From assembly GCF_051148895.1 (NCBI RefSeq), contig NZ_CP154625.1:2914001-2978000 (forward strand): DNA of 64,000 bases, written 5' to 3'. Made by a program: the position numbers and the translations under genes. The first letter of the stretch is position 1. Every line of letters begins with the position of its first letter. Below, piece by piece: positions 7,530-17,597 of the stretch. Under the pieces are notes generated by a model, which saw nothing but the letters and a program-made list of their open reading frames with translations, was not told the origin of the DNA and did not search any database. The stretch comes from Terrisporobacter vanillatitrophus (GTDB lineage: Bacteria > Bacillota > Clostridia > Peptostreptococcales > Peptostreptococcaceae).

Positions 7530-8561
7530 TTACTTGTGCTTACGTCTAAGCTGACCACAAGCTCCTCCTATATCAGATCCCATAGATATTCTAACTGTTG
7601 CTGGAATATTGTTTTTTTCTAGGATATCTCTAAACTTATAAATATAAGTTTTATCAGGTCTTTCAAAATCTCTTTCTTCTACTTTGTTGATAGGAATTAA
7701 GTTAACATGACATAACATTCCTTTTAAAAGTTTTACAATTGCATCAGCTTCTTTTTTAGAATCATTTACGCCTTTAATTAACGAATATTCAAAAGTTACT
7801 CTTCTATTCGTTTTTTCAATATAATACTTACATGCTTTTATTATATCATCTATCTTATATGCATTGGCAACTGGCATTATTTTTTTTCGTTCTTCATCAA
7901 AAGGAGAATGTAGTGAAAGGGCCAAATTAACAGGTAATTGCAAATCTGCAAATTCGTACATTTTAGGCACAACACCACAAGTAGATAAAGTTATATGTCT
8001 ATATCCTATATTTAATCCATTTTTATCATTTACTAATTTTAAAAACTTTTTAGTATTTTCAAAATTATCCAACGGTTCTCCACTACCCATTAACACTATA
8101 TTAGATACCCTTTTGTTAGTGTCTTCTTGAACTTTAATAATTTGGTCTAAAATTTCCCAAGGTTCTAAGTTTCTAATTAATCCGTCTAATGTTGATGCAC
8201 AAAATTTACATCCCATTCTACACCCTACTTGATTTGATATGCACACAGTTATTCTATCTCCATAATCCATCATAACTGTTTCCACTACATTTCCATCATT
8301 TAATTCAAATAAATACTTTTTACACTTATCTATTTTGGATTCCAATGACAATTCTTGTTTTATATTTCCTATATAAGATACTTCTTCTAATTTTTCTCTT
8401 AAACTTTTCGGTATATTATTCATATCGTCAAAAGTTTTGGCACCTTTATATATCCAAGAAAATATTTGGCTCCCTCTAAAGGTTTTTTCACCTATACTTT
8501 TTAAAAATTCTTTTAACTCGTCTTCTGTCATATTTTTTAATGCTACTTTATTTACTGTCAT
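7530..8561 (-). CDS. rlmN: Dual-specificity 23S rRNA/tRNA adenine-C2 methyltransferase RlmN
   Basis: This radical-SAM enzyme methylates C2 of A2503 in 23S rRNA and of A37 in some tRNAs. Its 343 residues show the iron-sulfur ligands C114, C118 and C121 in CRMGCKFC, an N-terminal RNA-binding helix bundle, and the resolving cysteine near the C terminus in GGACGQLRRK (C335). The motif GSGEPLDN matches the SAM-binding GGEP-type strand. It starts 7 nt after the rsmB stop, suggesting translational coupling. Confidence 0.96.
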   Translation of the reverse strand: MTVNKVALKNMTEDELKEFLKSIGEKTFRGSQIFSWIYKGAKTFDDMNNIPKSLREKLEEVSYIGNIKQELSLESKIDKCKKYLFELNDGNVVETVMMDYGDRITVCISNQVGCRMGCKFCASTLDGLIRNLEPWEILDQIIKVQEDTNKRVSNIVLMGSGEPLDNFENTKKFLKLVNDKNGLNIGYRHITLSTCGVVPKMYEFADLQLPVNLALSLHSPFDEERKKIMPVANAYKIDDIIKACKYYIEKTNRRVTFEYSLIKGVNDSKKEADAIVKLLKGMLCHVNLIPINKVEERDFERPDKTYIYKFRDILEKNNIPATVRISMGSDIGGACGQLRRKHK

Positions 8562-8568
8562 TTCATCA

Positions 8569-9894
8569 CTACCTTACTCTAATTAATTTTGATATAAAGA
8601 AACCGTCCATTTCATGAACATTAGGATAAATCTTCATATAACCTTTTTCTTGATTATCTAAATCCACATTAACTTCATTTATAGGAACTAATTCAAAGTT
8701 TTTATTTTTTTGTAAAAATTCATTTATCACATCAATATTTTCACTATCTTGTATAGTGCAAGTACTATATATTAAAGTTCCACCTTTTTTAACATACTTA
8801 GATGAATTTTCAAGTATTTTCTTTTGAATTGGTGGTAAATCTCTAAATTCTTCTTTTTCTTTATATTTTATTTCCGGCTTTCTTCTAATTATTCCCAACC
8901 CGGAACATGGAACATCTGCTAAAACATAATCAAATTTTCCTATACTATCTTTATCTAAAGCTAATCCATCATATTCTTGCACATCTACATTAGTAATATT
9001 AAGTCTTTTGCAAGACGCTTTTATTAACTTCAATTTATGCTCATAAATATCTCTAGACACTACTTGTCCAGTGTTATTCATTAATGTGGCCATATGTGTA
9101 GTTTTCCCACCAGGAGCACTACATACATCTAAAACCAAAGCATTTTCTTTTGGATTCATAATTTTGCCCACAAGCATAGAACTTATGTCTTGTACAGTAA
9201 ATAATCCTTCTTTATAAAGTTGGTTATTTTCTATATCTTTTAAATGTTCAACTTTTATAGCTTCATCTATAATATTCACTTTAGATGCTTTAATATTTTG
9301 TTTTTCCAATTTTTCAATTAATTCATCTCTAGTTATTTTTAAAGTATTTGTTCTTAAATATATATTAGGTCTCTCACTATTAGCTTCTAATAAATCTTTT
9401 GTAAATTCTTTCCCAAAATGTATCATCCAATTTCTTATCATCCACTTGTCATAAGAGTATTTTATAGCTAGATAATCTACATCATCCTTAACTTTTATTT
9501 CTCCTATAGTTTCTTTTTGTCTTATAACATTTCTAAGTATTCCATTGATAAATCCCGAAACTTTAGAATTATTTTTCTTAGCTAAATTTACAGTTTCATT
9601 TACAGCAGCATAATCAGATATACTATTCAAAAATATTATTTGATATATCCCCATCCTTAATAAGGTTTTAACGTATATCTCCATTTTATTTGTTTTTACT
9701 TTTGATAATTTATCAATCATATAATCTATGTAATATTTATTTTCTATTACACCGTATATTATTTCTGTTGCTAATCCTCTATCTTGGCTCGATAAATTCT
9801 TATCCTTAAAGTGTTTATTGATTGCCATATTTGAATAATTTTTGTTCTTTTCTATATCTAAAAGAACTTTGTATGCTATTTCTCTTGAGTTCAT
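8569..9894 (-). CDS. rsmB: 16S rRNA (cytosine-967-C5)-methyltransferase RsmB
   Basis: This 441-residue protein joins an N-terminal NusB-like RNA-binding domain (about 1-140) to a Rossmann methyltransferase. SAM motif DVCSAPGGKTTHMA, the ADVPCSGLG motif with the product-release cysteine and YSTCTIQ with the catalytic cysteine are all present. I use the ATG at 9894, with AAGGAG at 9901-9906 six bases ahead; the longer TTG version would include the binding site itself. A terminator separates it from the upstream metallopeptidase, so it probably heads the rsmB-rlmN-stp-prkC transcript. Confidence 0.95.
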   Translation of the reverse strand: MNSREIAYKVLLDIEKNKNYSNMAINKHFKDKNLSSQDRGLATEIIYGVIENKYYIDYMIDKLSKVKTNKMEIYVKTLLRMGIYQIIFLNSISDYAAVNETVNLAKKNNSKVSGFINGILRNVIRQKETIGEIKVKDDVDYLAIKYSYDKWMIRNWMIHFGKEFTKDLLEANSERPNIYLRTNTLKITRDELIEKLEKQNIKASKVNIIDEAIKVEHLKDIENNQLYKEGLFTVQDISSMLVGKIMNPKENALVLDVCSAPGGKTTHMATLMNNTGQVVSRDIYEHKLKLIKASCKRLNITNVDVQEYDGLALDKDSIGKFDYVLADVPCSGLGIIRRKPEIKYKEKEEFRDLPPIQKKILENSSKYVKKGGTLIYSTCTIQDSENIDVINEFLQKNKNFELVPINEVNVDLDNQEKGYMKIYPNVHEMDGFFISKLIRVR

Positions 9895-9964
9895 AATTTT
9901 CTCCTTGTTTGTCAAAATTTAATTAAGTTTTGATTTATTTTATTTTTGAAATTTACTTTGTTCA

Positions 9965-9995
9965 AAACAAAACAGGTCCTAGTAAACTAGGACCT
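9965..9995 (-). terminator. Terminator after the zinc metallopeptidase gene
   Basis: AGGTCCTAGT at 9974-9983 pairs perfectly with ACTAGGACCT at 9986-9995. On the minus strand it is followed by GTTTTGTTTTG. It lies directly after the stop at 10001 and ends the transcript that comes down through fmt and the DUF116 gene. Confidence 0.85.
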
Positions 9996-10000
9996 AAATA

Positions 10001-10711
10001 TTAATCATCACGACTATTTGCAATCATCACTAATCTTAGTAATTGAAGTATTGCAGTAAATGCTGCTGCCACATAAGTTAGAGCTGCTGCTTGAAGTACT
10101 TTTCTACTTTGTCTCACTTCTCTATCATCTACTATTCCTAAAGATGTAAGTTGATTTAAGGCCCTACTTGAAGCATTAAATTCCACAGGTAGTGTTACTA
10201 TTTGGAATAACACTGAAGCAGAAAATAATAATATACCTATTTGTAAAAAAATCCCTCTTGTAAAAAATCCTAGCATTATAAATATCCAAGACATGTTTGA
10301 CGTGAAATTTACAACAGGAACTAGGCTACTTCTTATGTTTAAAGGTGCATATCCATGAGCATGTTGTATAGCATGACCACACTCATGAGCAGCCACAGCC
10401 ACAGATGTTATAGATGTACTACTATAAACATCTTGGGATAGCCTTAAAACCTTAGATCTTGGATCATAATGATCACTAAGTCTTCCTCTAACCATTTCTA
10501 TTCTAACATTAAATAATCCATTACTATCTAATATTTTTCTAGCTGTTTCTTCTCCTGTATATCCTCTACCACTTCTAACGTTTAAAAATCTACTGGTTGT
10601 TGAATTAACTTTAAATTGTGCATATAAAGTTAATAATATTGCCGGTATTAATAGTATCATAGTTGGATCTATTCCATATCCTAAACCGCCATATCCATAC
10701 ATAGGATACAT
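10001..10711 (-). CDS. Membrane neutral zinc metallopeptidase (YugP-like)
   Basis: This 236-residue protein has the zinc-protease motif HECGH (109-113) within VAAHECGHAIQHAHG. Hydrophobic segments lie near 15-30 and, after the motif, in two or three helices, so the site should face the membrane surface. YugP-like peptidases are widespread in Firmicutes and their substrates are not defined. I prefer the ATG at 10711 over the GTG three codons earlier because AAGGAG lies about ten bases before the ATG and abuts the GTG. It follows the DUF116 gene by 14 nt. Confidence 0.9.
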   Translation of the reverse strand: MYPMYGYGGLGYGIDPTMILLIPAILLTLYAQFKVNSTTSRFLNVRSGRGYTGEETARKILDSNGLFNVRIEMVRGRLSDHYDPRSKVLRLSQDVYSSTSITSVAVAAHECGHAIQHAHGYAPLNIRSSLVPVVNFTSNMSWIFIMLGFFTRGIFLQIGILLFSASVLFQIVTLPVEFNASSRALNQLTSLGIVDDREVRQSRKVLQAAALTYVAAAFTAILQLLRLVMIANSRDD

Positions 10712-10725
10712 ATAAAACACTCTCC

Positions 10726-11460
10726 TTATTTTTTAGTAAAGAAATCTATTGCTTTCTCTATTTCTTTAATATTAATATTTGTATTTATACAAGGTCCATA
10801 AGGTCTAGAGTTAAAAACTCCAAGAACCGAAATCCCTTTAACATCTTTTACACCTGATGTTAGATCTCTTTCGCAAGCTACAGCTATGACCGCTCTTGGT
10901 TTATTATCAATAATGATTTTTCTTGCCAGAGTTCCTCCTGTAGCTACGAACACTTTTACATTATATTTTCCCTTTAGTTTCAGTAGTTCGTTTATTTTAC
11001 ACATACCACACTTTTTACAGTTATCAATATCATTTGTCACCTTCAGCTTGCAATTATGATTTTGAATACAGTGAGGTATTAAAATTATTAAATCTTCACT
11101 ATTTAAATTATATTTCTTACTGTAAATATAAGCATTATTTATTTTTATAAATATTTTTCTTATTTCATCTTTTGATATACCCACAAATTTACTCATATTA
11201 CTTATTATGGGAAATATGCATCTTATTATTTTATAGTTTATTTTCATTAAATATTTATTAACTTTCTTATCATTCAAAGTAAAATAAGTTATTATAGTGG
11301 AAAATAATATTAATACTATTATTCCAATGATTATAAGATTTATCACTAAAGAAAGTATATTTATATATTTGAATAAAAATAAATGAATAAGTAAGGCACT
11401 TAAAATAAGAGTTATTAGAAAAATATTAATTACTTTAACGTATTTTTTTATATCAGTCAT
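10726..11460 (-). CDS. DUF116 domain-containing membrane protein
   Basis: This 244-residue protein has two hydrophobic segments near 10-33 and 36-60, then the DUF116 domain. The domain is marked by cysteines in HCIQNHNCK, NCKKCGMCK and ACERD and by the stretch ATGGTLARK. The cysteine pattern suggests a metal or iron-sulfur site, which is inference. It lies 7 nt after fmt, as in other clostridia. No function is established for the family. Confidence 0.85.
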   Translation of the reverse strand: MTDIKKYVKVINIFLITLILSALLIHLFLFKYINILSLVINLIIIGIIVLILFSTIITYFTLNDKKVNKYLMKINYKIIRCIFPIISNMSKFVGISKDEIRKIFIKINNAYIYSKKYNLNSEDLIILIPHCIQNHNCKLKVTNDIDNCKKCGMCKINELLKLKGKYNVKVFVATGGTLARKIIIDNKPRAVIAVACERDLTSGVKDVKGISVLGVFNSRPYGPCINTNINIKEIEKAIDFFTKK

Positions 11461-11467
11461 AATAAAC

Positions 11468-12397
11468 CTAACCTAGAATAATATTCTCCTCAATCTTATT
11501 TCCTTTTATATATTCACAAACTGCCACTCTTTTTTTGTTTGGCATTTGTATTTCCTCAATTAATAAAACATTATCTTTTGTTGATATTCTTATACCATCC
11601 TTATCAACTTTAAGTATTGTTCCAGATGATTTACTACTTACTTCATTTAAAACTTTAGTCTTCCAAACTTTCATAGTTTTGCCTTCATAAGTTGTATATG
11701 CACTTGGCCAAGGGTTAACACCTCTAACTAAATTATGAATTTCTTTAGCAGTCTTAGTAAAATCTATATTTCCCAAAGATTTATTCATTATAGGGGCATA
11801 TGATGACTCATCATCATTTTGCTTTATTCTTGGGGCACATCCTTTTTCTATTTTATCAATAGTTTCTATTAAAAGATTTCCACCTTGTTCTATCATCATA
11901 TGGTGAAGCTCACCTGCTGTAATTTCATTACTTAGTGCAAATTCACTTTGAAGTATTATATCTCCTGTATCTAGTCCTTCATCCATATACATTGTAGTAA
12001 CACCAGTTTTTTCTTCTCCATTTATTATCACCCAGTTGATTGGTGCGGCCCCTCTGTATTTTGGAAGCAATGACACATGTACATTAACACATCCTAATTT
12101 TGGTATATCAAGCAATGCTTTAGGAAGAATTTGACCATAAGCCACAACTATTATTAAATCTGGATTGATTTCTTTTAATGTACTTATAAATTGTTCATCC
12201 CTAGCTTTAATAGGTTGATATACAGGTATGTTATGTTCTAATGCCAATTCCTTAACAGGAGGCATCCCCATTTTTTTACCTCTTCCAATTGGTTTATCAG
12301 CTTGGGTAACTACTCCTACCACATTTAGTTTTTCATTTATTAATTTTTCTAGACATCCTTTAGCAATGTCTGGTGTTCCCATAAATACTATTTTCAT
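11468..12397 (-). CDS. fmt: Methionyl-tRNA formyltransferase
   Basis: This enzyme formylates the initiator Met-tRNA with 10-formyl-tetrahydrofolate. The 309 residues show the start KIVFMGTPDIA, the folate/catalytic block NVHVSLLPKYRGAAPINW with its Asn and His, and the DEGLDTGDI strand with the catalytic Asp, followed by a C-terminal OB-fold. The length is normal. It follows def by 14 nt; Def later removes the formyl group, so the pair makes functional sense and the order priA-def-fmt is standard. Confidence 0.96.
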   Translation of the reverse strand: MKIVFMGTPDIAKGCLEKLINEKLNVVGVVTQADKPIGRGKKMGMPPVKELALEHNIPVYQPIKARDEQFISTLKEINPDLIIVVAYGQILPKALLDIPKLGCVNVHVSLLPKYRGAAPINWVIINGEEKTGVTTMYMDEGLDTGDIILQSEFALSNEITAGELHHMMIEQGGNLLIETIDKIEKGCAPRIKQNDDESSYAPIMNKSLGNIDFTKTAKEIHNLVRGVNPWPSAYTTYEGKTMKVWKTKVLNEVSSKSSGTILKVDKDGIRISTKDNVLLIEEIQMPNKKRVAVCEYIKGNKIEENIILG

Positions 12398-12411
12398 TTA
12401 TATCACTCCTA

Positions 12412-12852
12412 CTATTTTTCTACTTTATCTACAAATAATACTCCATCCAAGTGATCTATTTCATGACAGAAAGCTCTAGCTAATAGCTCTTCTCCTTCTA
12501 TTTCAAAAGTATTTCCATTTCTGTCTTGAGCTCTTACCTTTACTACATAAGGTCTTTTAACTTCTCCAGTTTCTCCAACTACACTTAAGCAACCTTCTGC
12601 ATCTATTTGTTCTCCACTAGTTTCTATTATTTCTGGATTTACAAGTTCTAATAAGCCATCTCCTACATCAATAACTACTACTCTTTTTAATATACTAACT
12701 TGTGGTGCTGCAAGACCAACACCATCTGCTTCATACATAGTATCTGCCATATCTTCTAATAAATCTATTAATTTTTGATCAAACTTTTCTACAACCTTTG
12801 ATTTTTTTCTAAGTACTGGCTCTCCAATTTTAGCTATTTGTCTAATTGCCAT
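12412..12852 (-). CDS. def: Peptide deformylase
   Basis: This 146-residue metalloenzyme removes the formyl group from new proteins. All three family motifs are present: GVGLAAPQ (44-51), EGCLSV (86-91, Cys metal ligand) and HEIDH (130-134, two His ligands and catalytic Glu). The short C-terminal end is typical of the clostridial form. It lies between priA and fmt with short gaps and its own AGGAGGAAG site. Confidence 0.96.
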   Translation of the reverse strand: MAIRQIAKIGEPVLRKKSKVVEKFDQKLIDLLEDMADTMYEADGVGLAAPQVSILKRVVVIDVGDGLLELVNPEIIETSGEQIDAEGCLSVVGETGEVKRPYVVKVRAQDRNGNTFEIEGEELLARAFCHEIDHLDGVLFVDKVEK

Positions 12853-12869
12853 AATTCTTCCTCCTCTAA

Positions 12870-15410
12870 TTAAAGAATATTGTTTGGATTAACATCTATA
12901 GAAATGTTCACATCTTTATCAAACACAATTTCTTTTTTCGTTATACATATATATTTTATTATACCTTTTAATAAATTAATTTCAATATTATCATCTTTAA
13001 ATAATAATTGATATCTATAGTTTTGATTAATTTTTGCAATGGCACAAGGACTTGGACCTAATATAAAATCAAAATCTTCTACTCCTCTTTCTTTTAATAA
13101 ATAGGTTAAAGAGTTGTACATACTTTTTATATTATTCACTACTAATTTCTCACTTTTCCCACTTACAACTACACTTATCATATTATTAAATGGTGAATAG
13201 TTGAAGATTTTTCTTACTTTTATTTCATCTTCATAAAAACCTTCAAAATCATAATTTAAAGCTCTTCTAATTACATAGTGGTCTGTATCGTATGTTTGAA
13301 GTACTACTTTACCTTCTTTATCACTTCTACCAGCTCTTCCTGATACTTGAGTTATTAATTGAAATGTTGTTTCAAAACTTTTAAAATCTGGAAAGTTTAA
13401 CATCATATCTGCTGATAAAATACCAACTAAAGTTACATCTTCAAAATCTAAACCTTTACTAAGCATTTGAGTTCCAATTAGTATATTAGCTTCTTTGTTT
13501 TTAAACTTATTTAAAATATTATTTAATTCACCCTTTTTAGATGTTGTGTCTTTGTCCATACGAAGTACCTTTGCATTTTTAAAAAGTCTTTTTATTTCCT
13601 CTTCAACTTTTTCTGTACCTATTCCAAAAGGCTTAACATAATCACTACCACATTCTGGGCAAGTTTTAGGTATTATTTCTTCATATCCACAGTAGTGACA
13701 TCTCCCTATATTTTGGTGTTTATGATAAGTTAATGATATATCGCAGTTTTTGCAAGAAAATACATAACCACATTTTCTACAAGAAACGAAATTGCCATAT
13801 CCTCTTCTATTTAAAAATAATATAACTTGATTATTCTTATCTAAAGCTTCCTTTATTTCATTTTGTAAACTATAAGAAAACATACTCTTATTGCCTAAAG
13901 TTAATTCATTTTTCATATCAACTAGCTCTATTTTAGGAAGAGGCTTTTTATTTGCTCTTTCCTTAATATCAATTAAATTATATTCATTATTTTTTGCTCT
14001 ATAATATTCTTCCACAGATGGAGTGGCAGAACCAAGAACTAAAGTAATATTTCTTTTTAAAGACATATATTTTCCAACTTCAATGGCAGAGAACTTCGGA
14101 TTTTTTTCTGATTTATATGCACTTTCATGAAATTCATCAATTATTACTACACCCAAACTATTAAATGGTGCAAATAAAGCTGATCTAGCCCCAATTAATA
14201 TTCTTATTTTGCCATTTTTTATAGCTTTAAAAACATCATGCTTTTCTCCTTCAGACAATCTACTATGGAAAACACCTACTATATCACCAAATCTATTTTT
14301 TAATCTAGATATGGTTTGAGGCGTAAGAGAAATTTCCGGAACTAGAAAAATACTGTCTAAACCTTGTTTTAAAGCATAATCTATTATTTCCATATAAACT
14401 TCTGTTTTACCACTACCAGTTACACCATGAATCATATATGGCTTTTTATTTTCATCAAACATCTCCGAAGTAATTTTATCTACAGCTTTTTTTTGTTCTT
14501 CATTGAGAATAATTTCTTTTTTGTTTTCATCATAACATTCTTTAGGGCTTCTATAATAATCTTTTATATTAAAAGCTATTAAATTTTTATTTTGTAAAGA
14601 AGTTATACTTGCTTTTGATGCTTTTAATAATTTAATTAAATCATTAATTTCTATTTCTTCATTATATTTTAAAAATTCTATAATATCTCTTTGTTTATCT
14701 CCTAATCGGATTTTATTATATGAAACATATTTATCAATAAGATCAGAATCCATACTCAAGGAAATATAACAAATTTTCTTTTCATTTTTTTGACTTTTAT
14801 AATTCCAATCTGTATCAATTAAATTATCTTCTTTCATTTTTAATAAAAGATTATTTAAAGTAGATGAAAGCTTTAAATCCTTAGGATTAATATTTTCTTC
14901 TATAGCTTTTTCTTTTATTAATTTATCTAATTTTATCTTATTTTTATTTTCTATTATTTTATTTATAACAAATTGTCTGTTTTTACTTAAGCTATCTATT
15001 TTCATGTATAAACTATTAGCATCTAAATTTTTCATTTCTTGTGATAAACTTATTTCTTTAAAGCTCTCTACCTTATATCCTTTAGGATGAAGCAATGATA
15101 TACAGTCCATATAAGTACATAAATATCTATTTTTTATCCACTGAATTAAATTTATATCTTCTTGCTTAAAAATAGGATGCTCATCAAGAATATCAAATAA
15201 TTCTTTAAATTCCATATTGTCTTCTACTTTATTGGTAATCAAAAATATATAGGCTTCTATAGGTTTATTACCCCTTCCAAAAGGAACTAAAACCCTATGA
15301 CCAACTTGAATATCTTCCAATAAAAACTCTGGTATTTTATATGTAAACAAGTTATCTGTATATATGCTGTTATTTTTCACTATAACTTTTGCGTATTTTT
15401 CACTATCCAT
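12870..15410 (-). CDS. priA: Primosomal protein N' (replication restart helicase PriA)
   Basis: PriA recognises stalled forks and reloads the replicative helicase. The 846-residue form starts at the ATG at 15410, six bases after AAGGAG; a 26-codon upstream extension contains that site and is unlikely. An N-terminal 3'-DNA-binding domain is followed by Walker A GVTGSGKTE, the helicase motif II VIIDEFHES (DEFH in place of the commoner DEEH), and a zinc region with eight cysteines as CRKC, CKNC, CHYC and CPEC pairs. Helicase motif VI QVSGRAGR is intact. It follows coaBC with a small hairpin between. Confidence 0.94.
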   Translation of the reverse strand: MDSEKYAKVIVKNNSIYTDNLFTYKIPEFLLEDIQVGHRVLVPFGRGNKPIEAYIFLITNKVEDNMEFKELFDILDEHPIFKQEDINLIQWIKNRYLCTYMDCISLLHPKGYKVESFKEISLSQEMKNLDANSLYMKIDSLSKNRQFVINKIIENKNKIKLDKLIKEKAIEENINPKDLKLSSTLNNLLLKMKEDNLIDTDWNYKSQKNEKKICYISLSMDSDLIDKYVSYNKIRLGDKQRDIIEFLKYNEEIEINDLIKLLKASKASITSLQNKNLIAFNIKDYYRSPKECYDENKKEIILNEEQKKAVDKITSEMFDENKKPYMIHGVTGSGKTEVYMEIIDYALKQGLDSIFLVPEISLTPQTISRLKNRFGDIVGVFHSRLSEGEKHDVFKAIKNGKIRILIGARSALFAPFNSLGVVIIDEFHESAYKSEKNPKFSAIEVGKYMSLKRNITLVLGSATPSVEEYYRAKNNEYNLIDIKERANKKPLPKIELVDMKNELTLGNKSMFSYSLQNEIKEALDKNNQVILFLNRRGYGNFVSCRKCGYVFSCKNCDISLTYHKHQNIGRCHYCGYEEIIPKTCPECGSDYVKPFGIGTEKVEEEIKRLFKNAKVLRMDKDTTSKKGELNNILNKFKNKEANILIGTQMLSKGLDFEDVTLVGILSADMMLNFPDFKSFETTFQLITQVSGRAGRSDKEGKVVLQTYDTDHYVIRRALNYDFEGFYEDEIKVRKIFNYSPFNNMISVVVSGKSEKLVVNNIKSMYNSLTYLLKERGVEDFDFILGPSPCAIAKINQNYRYQLLFKDDNIEINLLKGIIKYICITKKEIVFDKDVNISIDVNPNNIL

Positions 15411-15483
15411 AGATTGCTCCTTAAAATTCGCTTTGCTCATATTATAATCATTATAAGCGATAAATCCGTCACTTAAAAATATA

Positions 15484-15504
15484 AGCACCTATAAATAGAT
15501 GCTT
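15484..15504 (-). terminator. Weak hairpin between coaBC and priA
   Basis: On the minus strand AAGCATCTAT pairs imperfectly with ATAGGTGCTT and is followed by ATATTTTTAAG. It overlaps the coaBC stop codon. It may lower read-through into priA, whose start lies about 90 nt downstream. Confidence 0.45.
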
Positions 15505-16705
15505 ACTTTTCTAATAATGATTTTACTTTATCTAATATGATATTTGCAACTTCATCCTTTTTCATTTGAGGATATTTATTTATGTTGCCTTCGTTGTCAA
15601 TTATTTTTACTATATTTGTATCGGTACCAAAACCTGCACCTTCTTCAGTTAAATCATTGGCAACAATAAAGTCTAAGTTTTTCTTATTAACTTTACCTTT
15701 AGCATTTTCAATAAGGTCATTAGTTTCAGCAGCAAATCCCACTAAAATTTTATCTTTTTTAATTTTTCCTAGTTCATAGGCAATATCCTTATTTCTATCT
15801 AATTCTATAACTAAATCATCATTGCTTTTTTTTATTTTTTTATCACTATAAGTCTTAGGTTTGTAATCTGCAACAGCTGCACTTTTTATTATAACTTGAT
15901 TTTCATCGAAATTATCTATAATTGCATTATACATATCCTCAGCAGATTGAGTTTTTATTAGTTTTTTTATGTTAGATGGTGGCTCTATATTTGTTGGGCC
16001 ACTAACCAAAGTTACATCTGCTCCTCTATCAGCTGCTATTTTTGCAATAGCATATCCCATTTTTCCTGTAGATCTATTAGTTATATATCTTACTGGATCA
16101 ATACTTTCTACTGTAGGTCCAGCAGTTATCATTATTTTTTTGCCTTGTAAATCCTTATTTTTATTATTAAGTAATTCTACAACTTCATTAACAATAACTT
16201 CTGGAGAAGCAAGTTTTCCTTCTCCTTCATCACCACAAGCAAGTCTACCACTTTCTGGCTTAACGAAATTATAACCTAATTCTTTTAATGTATTAATATT
16301 TCTTTGAAGAATGGGATTTTTGTACATATTAGTATTCATAGCAGGTGCTATAAGTACTTTTCCTGTAGTTGCCATAACTGTAGTTGTTAACATATCATCA
16401 CATATACCATTTGCTACTTTTCCAATCACATTGGCTGTAGCTGGTGCAATTAAAAACACATCAGCTTTTTTTGCTAAAGATATATGTTCAACATCCCAAG
16501 TTTTTGGTTCTTCAAACATATCACTTACTACATAATTTTGACTTAATGATTGAAAAGTTAGAGGTGTAACAAATTCAGTTGCACCCTTAGTCATAATTAC
16601 ATGAACATTTGCATTTAGTTTTTTTAGTCTACTTACAATATCGCATGCTTTGTATGCGGCTATTCCACCACTAACACCAATTACTACAGTTTTATTCTTT
16701 AACAT
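15503..16705 (-). CDS. coaBC: Bifunctional phosphopantothenoylcysteine decarboxylase/phosphopantothenate-cysteine ligase
   Basis: Two steps of coenzyme A synthesis are joined in 400 residues. The N-terminal flavin-dependent decarboxylase (about 1-180) shows GVSGGIAAYK, the active-site region DVEHISLAK and APAMNTNMY. The C-terminal ligase begins near 190 with GKKIMITAGPTVESIDPVRYITN and contains AAVADYKP. It follows rpoZ by 3 nt in the standard gmk-rpoZ-coaBC-priA order. Confidence 0.96.
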   Translation of the reverse strand: MLKNKTVVIGVSGGIAAYKACDIVSRLKKLNANVHVIMTKGATEFVTPLTFQSLSQNYVVSDMFEEPKTWDVEHISLAKKADVFLIAPATANVIGKVANGICDDMLTTTVMATTGKVLIAPAMNTNMYKNPILQRNINTLKELGYNFVKPESGRLACGDEGEGKLASPEVIVNEVVELLNNKNKDLQGKKIMITAGPTVESIDPVRYITNRSTGKMGYAIAKIAADRGADVTLVSGPTNIEPPSNIKKLIKTQSAEDMYNAIIDNFDENQVIIKSAAVADYKPKTYSDKKIKKSNDDLVIELDRNKDIAYELGKIKKDKILVGFAAETNDLIENAKGKVNKKNLDFIVANDLTEEGAGFGTDTNIVKIIDNEGNINKYPQMKKDEVANIILDKVKSLLEK

Positions 16706-16708
16706 AAC

Positions 16709-16969
16709 TTACTCCTCGATTAATTTACTTTGTTCTTCTGCATGTAATGCTTCTTGTATTTCTATTTCTTCTTCAGTTAATAATCTATAAGTTATTTTTC
16801 CTTCTGATATCTCTTCAGTAGCAAGCATCACTGGCTTTCCTTTGTTTATTTTACTATCAATGTATGACTCGTTTCCATCAACTATTTCTCTTGCCCTTTT
16901 TGCTACTGTACCTACTAAATAATATCTGTTGTCTATTTTTGATAATACTTCATTTATAGATGGTTTCAT
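16709..16969 (-). CDS. rpoZ: DNA-directed RNA polymerase omega subunit
   Basis: The omega subunit stabilises the beta-prime subunit of RNA polymerase. The 86-residue protein has the family pattern NRYYLVGTVAKRAREIVDG (12-30), where the Arg-rich helix binds beta-prime, and a Glu-rich tail. It is placed between gmk (1 nt upstream) and coaBC (3 nt downstream), as in most Firmicutes. Confidence 0.95.
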   Translation of the reverse strand: MKPSINEVLSKIDNRYYLVGTVAKRAREIVDGNESYIDSKINKGKPVMLATEEISEGKITYRLLTEEEIEIQEALHAEEQSKLIEE

Positions 16970-16970
16970 T

Positions 16971-17597
16971 TTATAATTCCTCCTTAAATTTTCTTATTAT
17001 TTCATCTTCATATCTTGCAGCTTTATTTTTTTCAGCGCTTATAATATTTTCAATTTCTATTGCAGCTTCCACTTCTCTATTAGTTTCGTTGAAAATAAAA
17101 TAGTTATAATCTTTAATTTGTTTGATTTCTTCAAAAGCACAGCTTAATCTTTCTTGCATTTGCTCCTCAGTTTCTGTTCCTCTAGAAGATAATCTACTTT
17201 GTAATTCGCTAAGAGTTGGTGGTAAAACAAATATTAAAATTGCATCTGGATAAATTTGTTTTACTTGTCTAGCTCCCTGCATCTCTATTTCAAGAACAAC
17301 ATCTTGTCCTTTTTCTAAACACTCCATAACTGGTCCCTTTGGAGTTCCATAAAAATTACTATAAGTTTGAGCATATTCTAAAAACTCATTTTTACTTATC
17401 ATATCATTGAACTTTTCATGAGTTAAGAAGAAGTAGTTTACACCCTCAACTTCACCAGCTCTTGCTTGTCTAGTTGTTGCTGATACAGAAAGTTTTAAAT
17501 CCTTATTTCTATTCATTAATACTTTACAAATTGTGCCTTTACCTGCACCAGATGGCCCTGATACAACCAATAAAAGACCTTTCTTGTTTATAACCAT
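16971..17597 (-). CDS. gmk: Guanylate kinase
   Basis: This enzyme phosphorylates GMP to GDP with ATP. The 208 residues show Walker A SGPSGAGKGT, the GMP-binding block TTRQARAGEVEGVNY and the EYAQTYSNFYGTP lid region. The start is preceded by AAAGGATG. The upstream gap to yicC is only 67 nt and holds no remA (DUF370) gene, which in Bacillus lies at this spot. Confidence 0.96.
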   Translation of the reverse strand: MVINKKGLLLVVSGPSGAGKGTICKVLMNRNKDLKLSVSATTRQARAGEVEGVNYFFLTHEKFNDMISKNEFLEYAQTYSNFYGTPKGPVMECLEKGQDVVLEIEMQGARQVKQIYPDAILIFVLPPTLSELQSRLSSRGTETEEQMQERLSCAFEEIKQIKDYNYFIFNETNREVEAAIEIENIISAEKNKAARYEDEIIRKFKEEL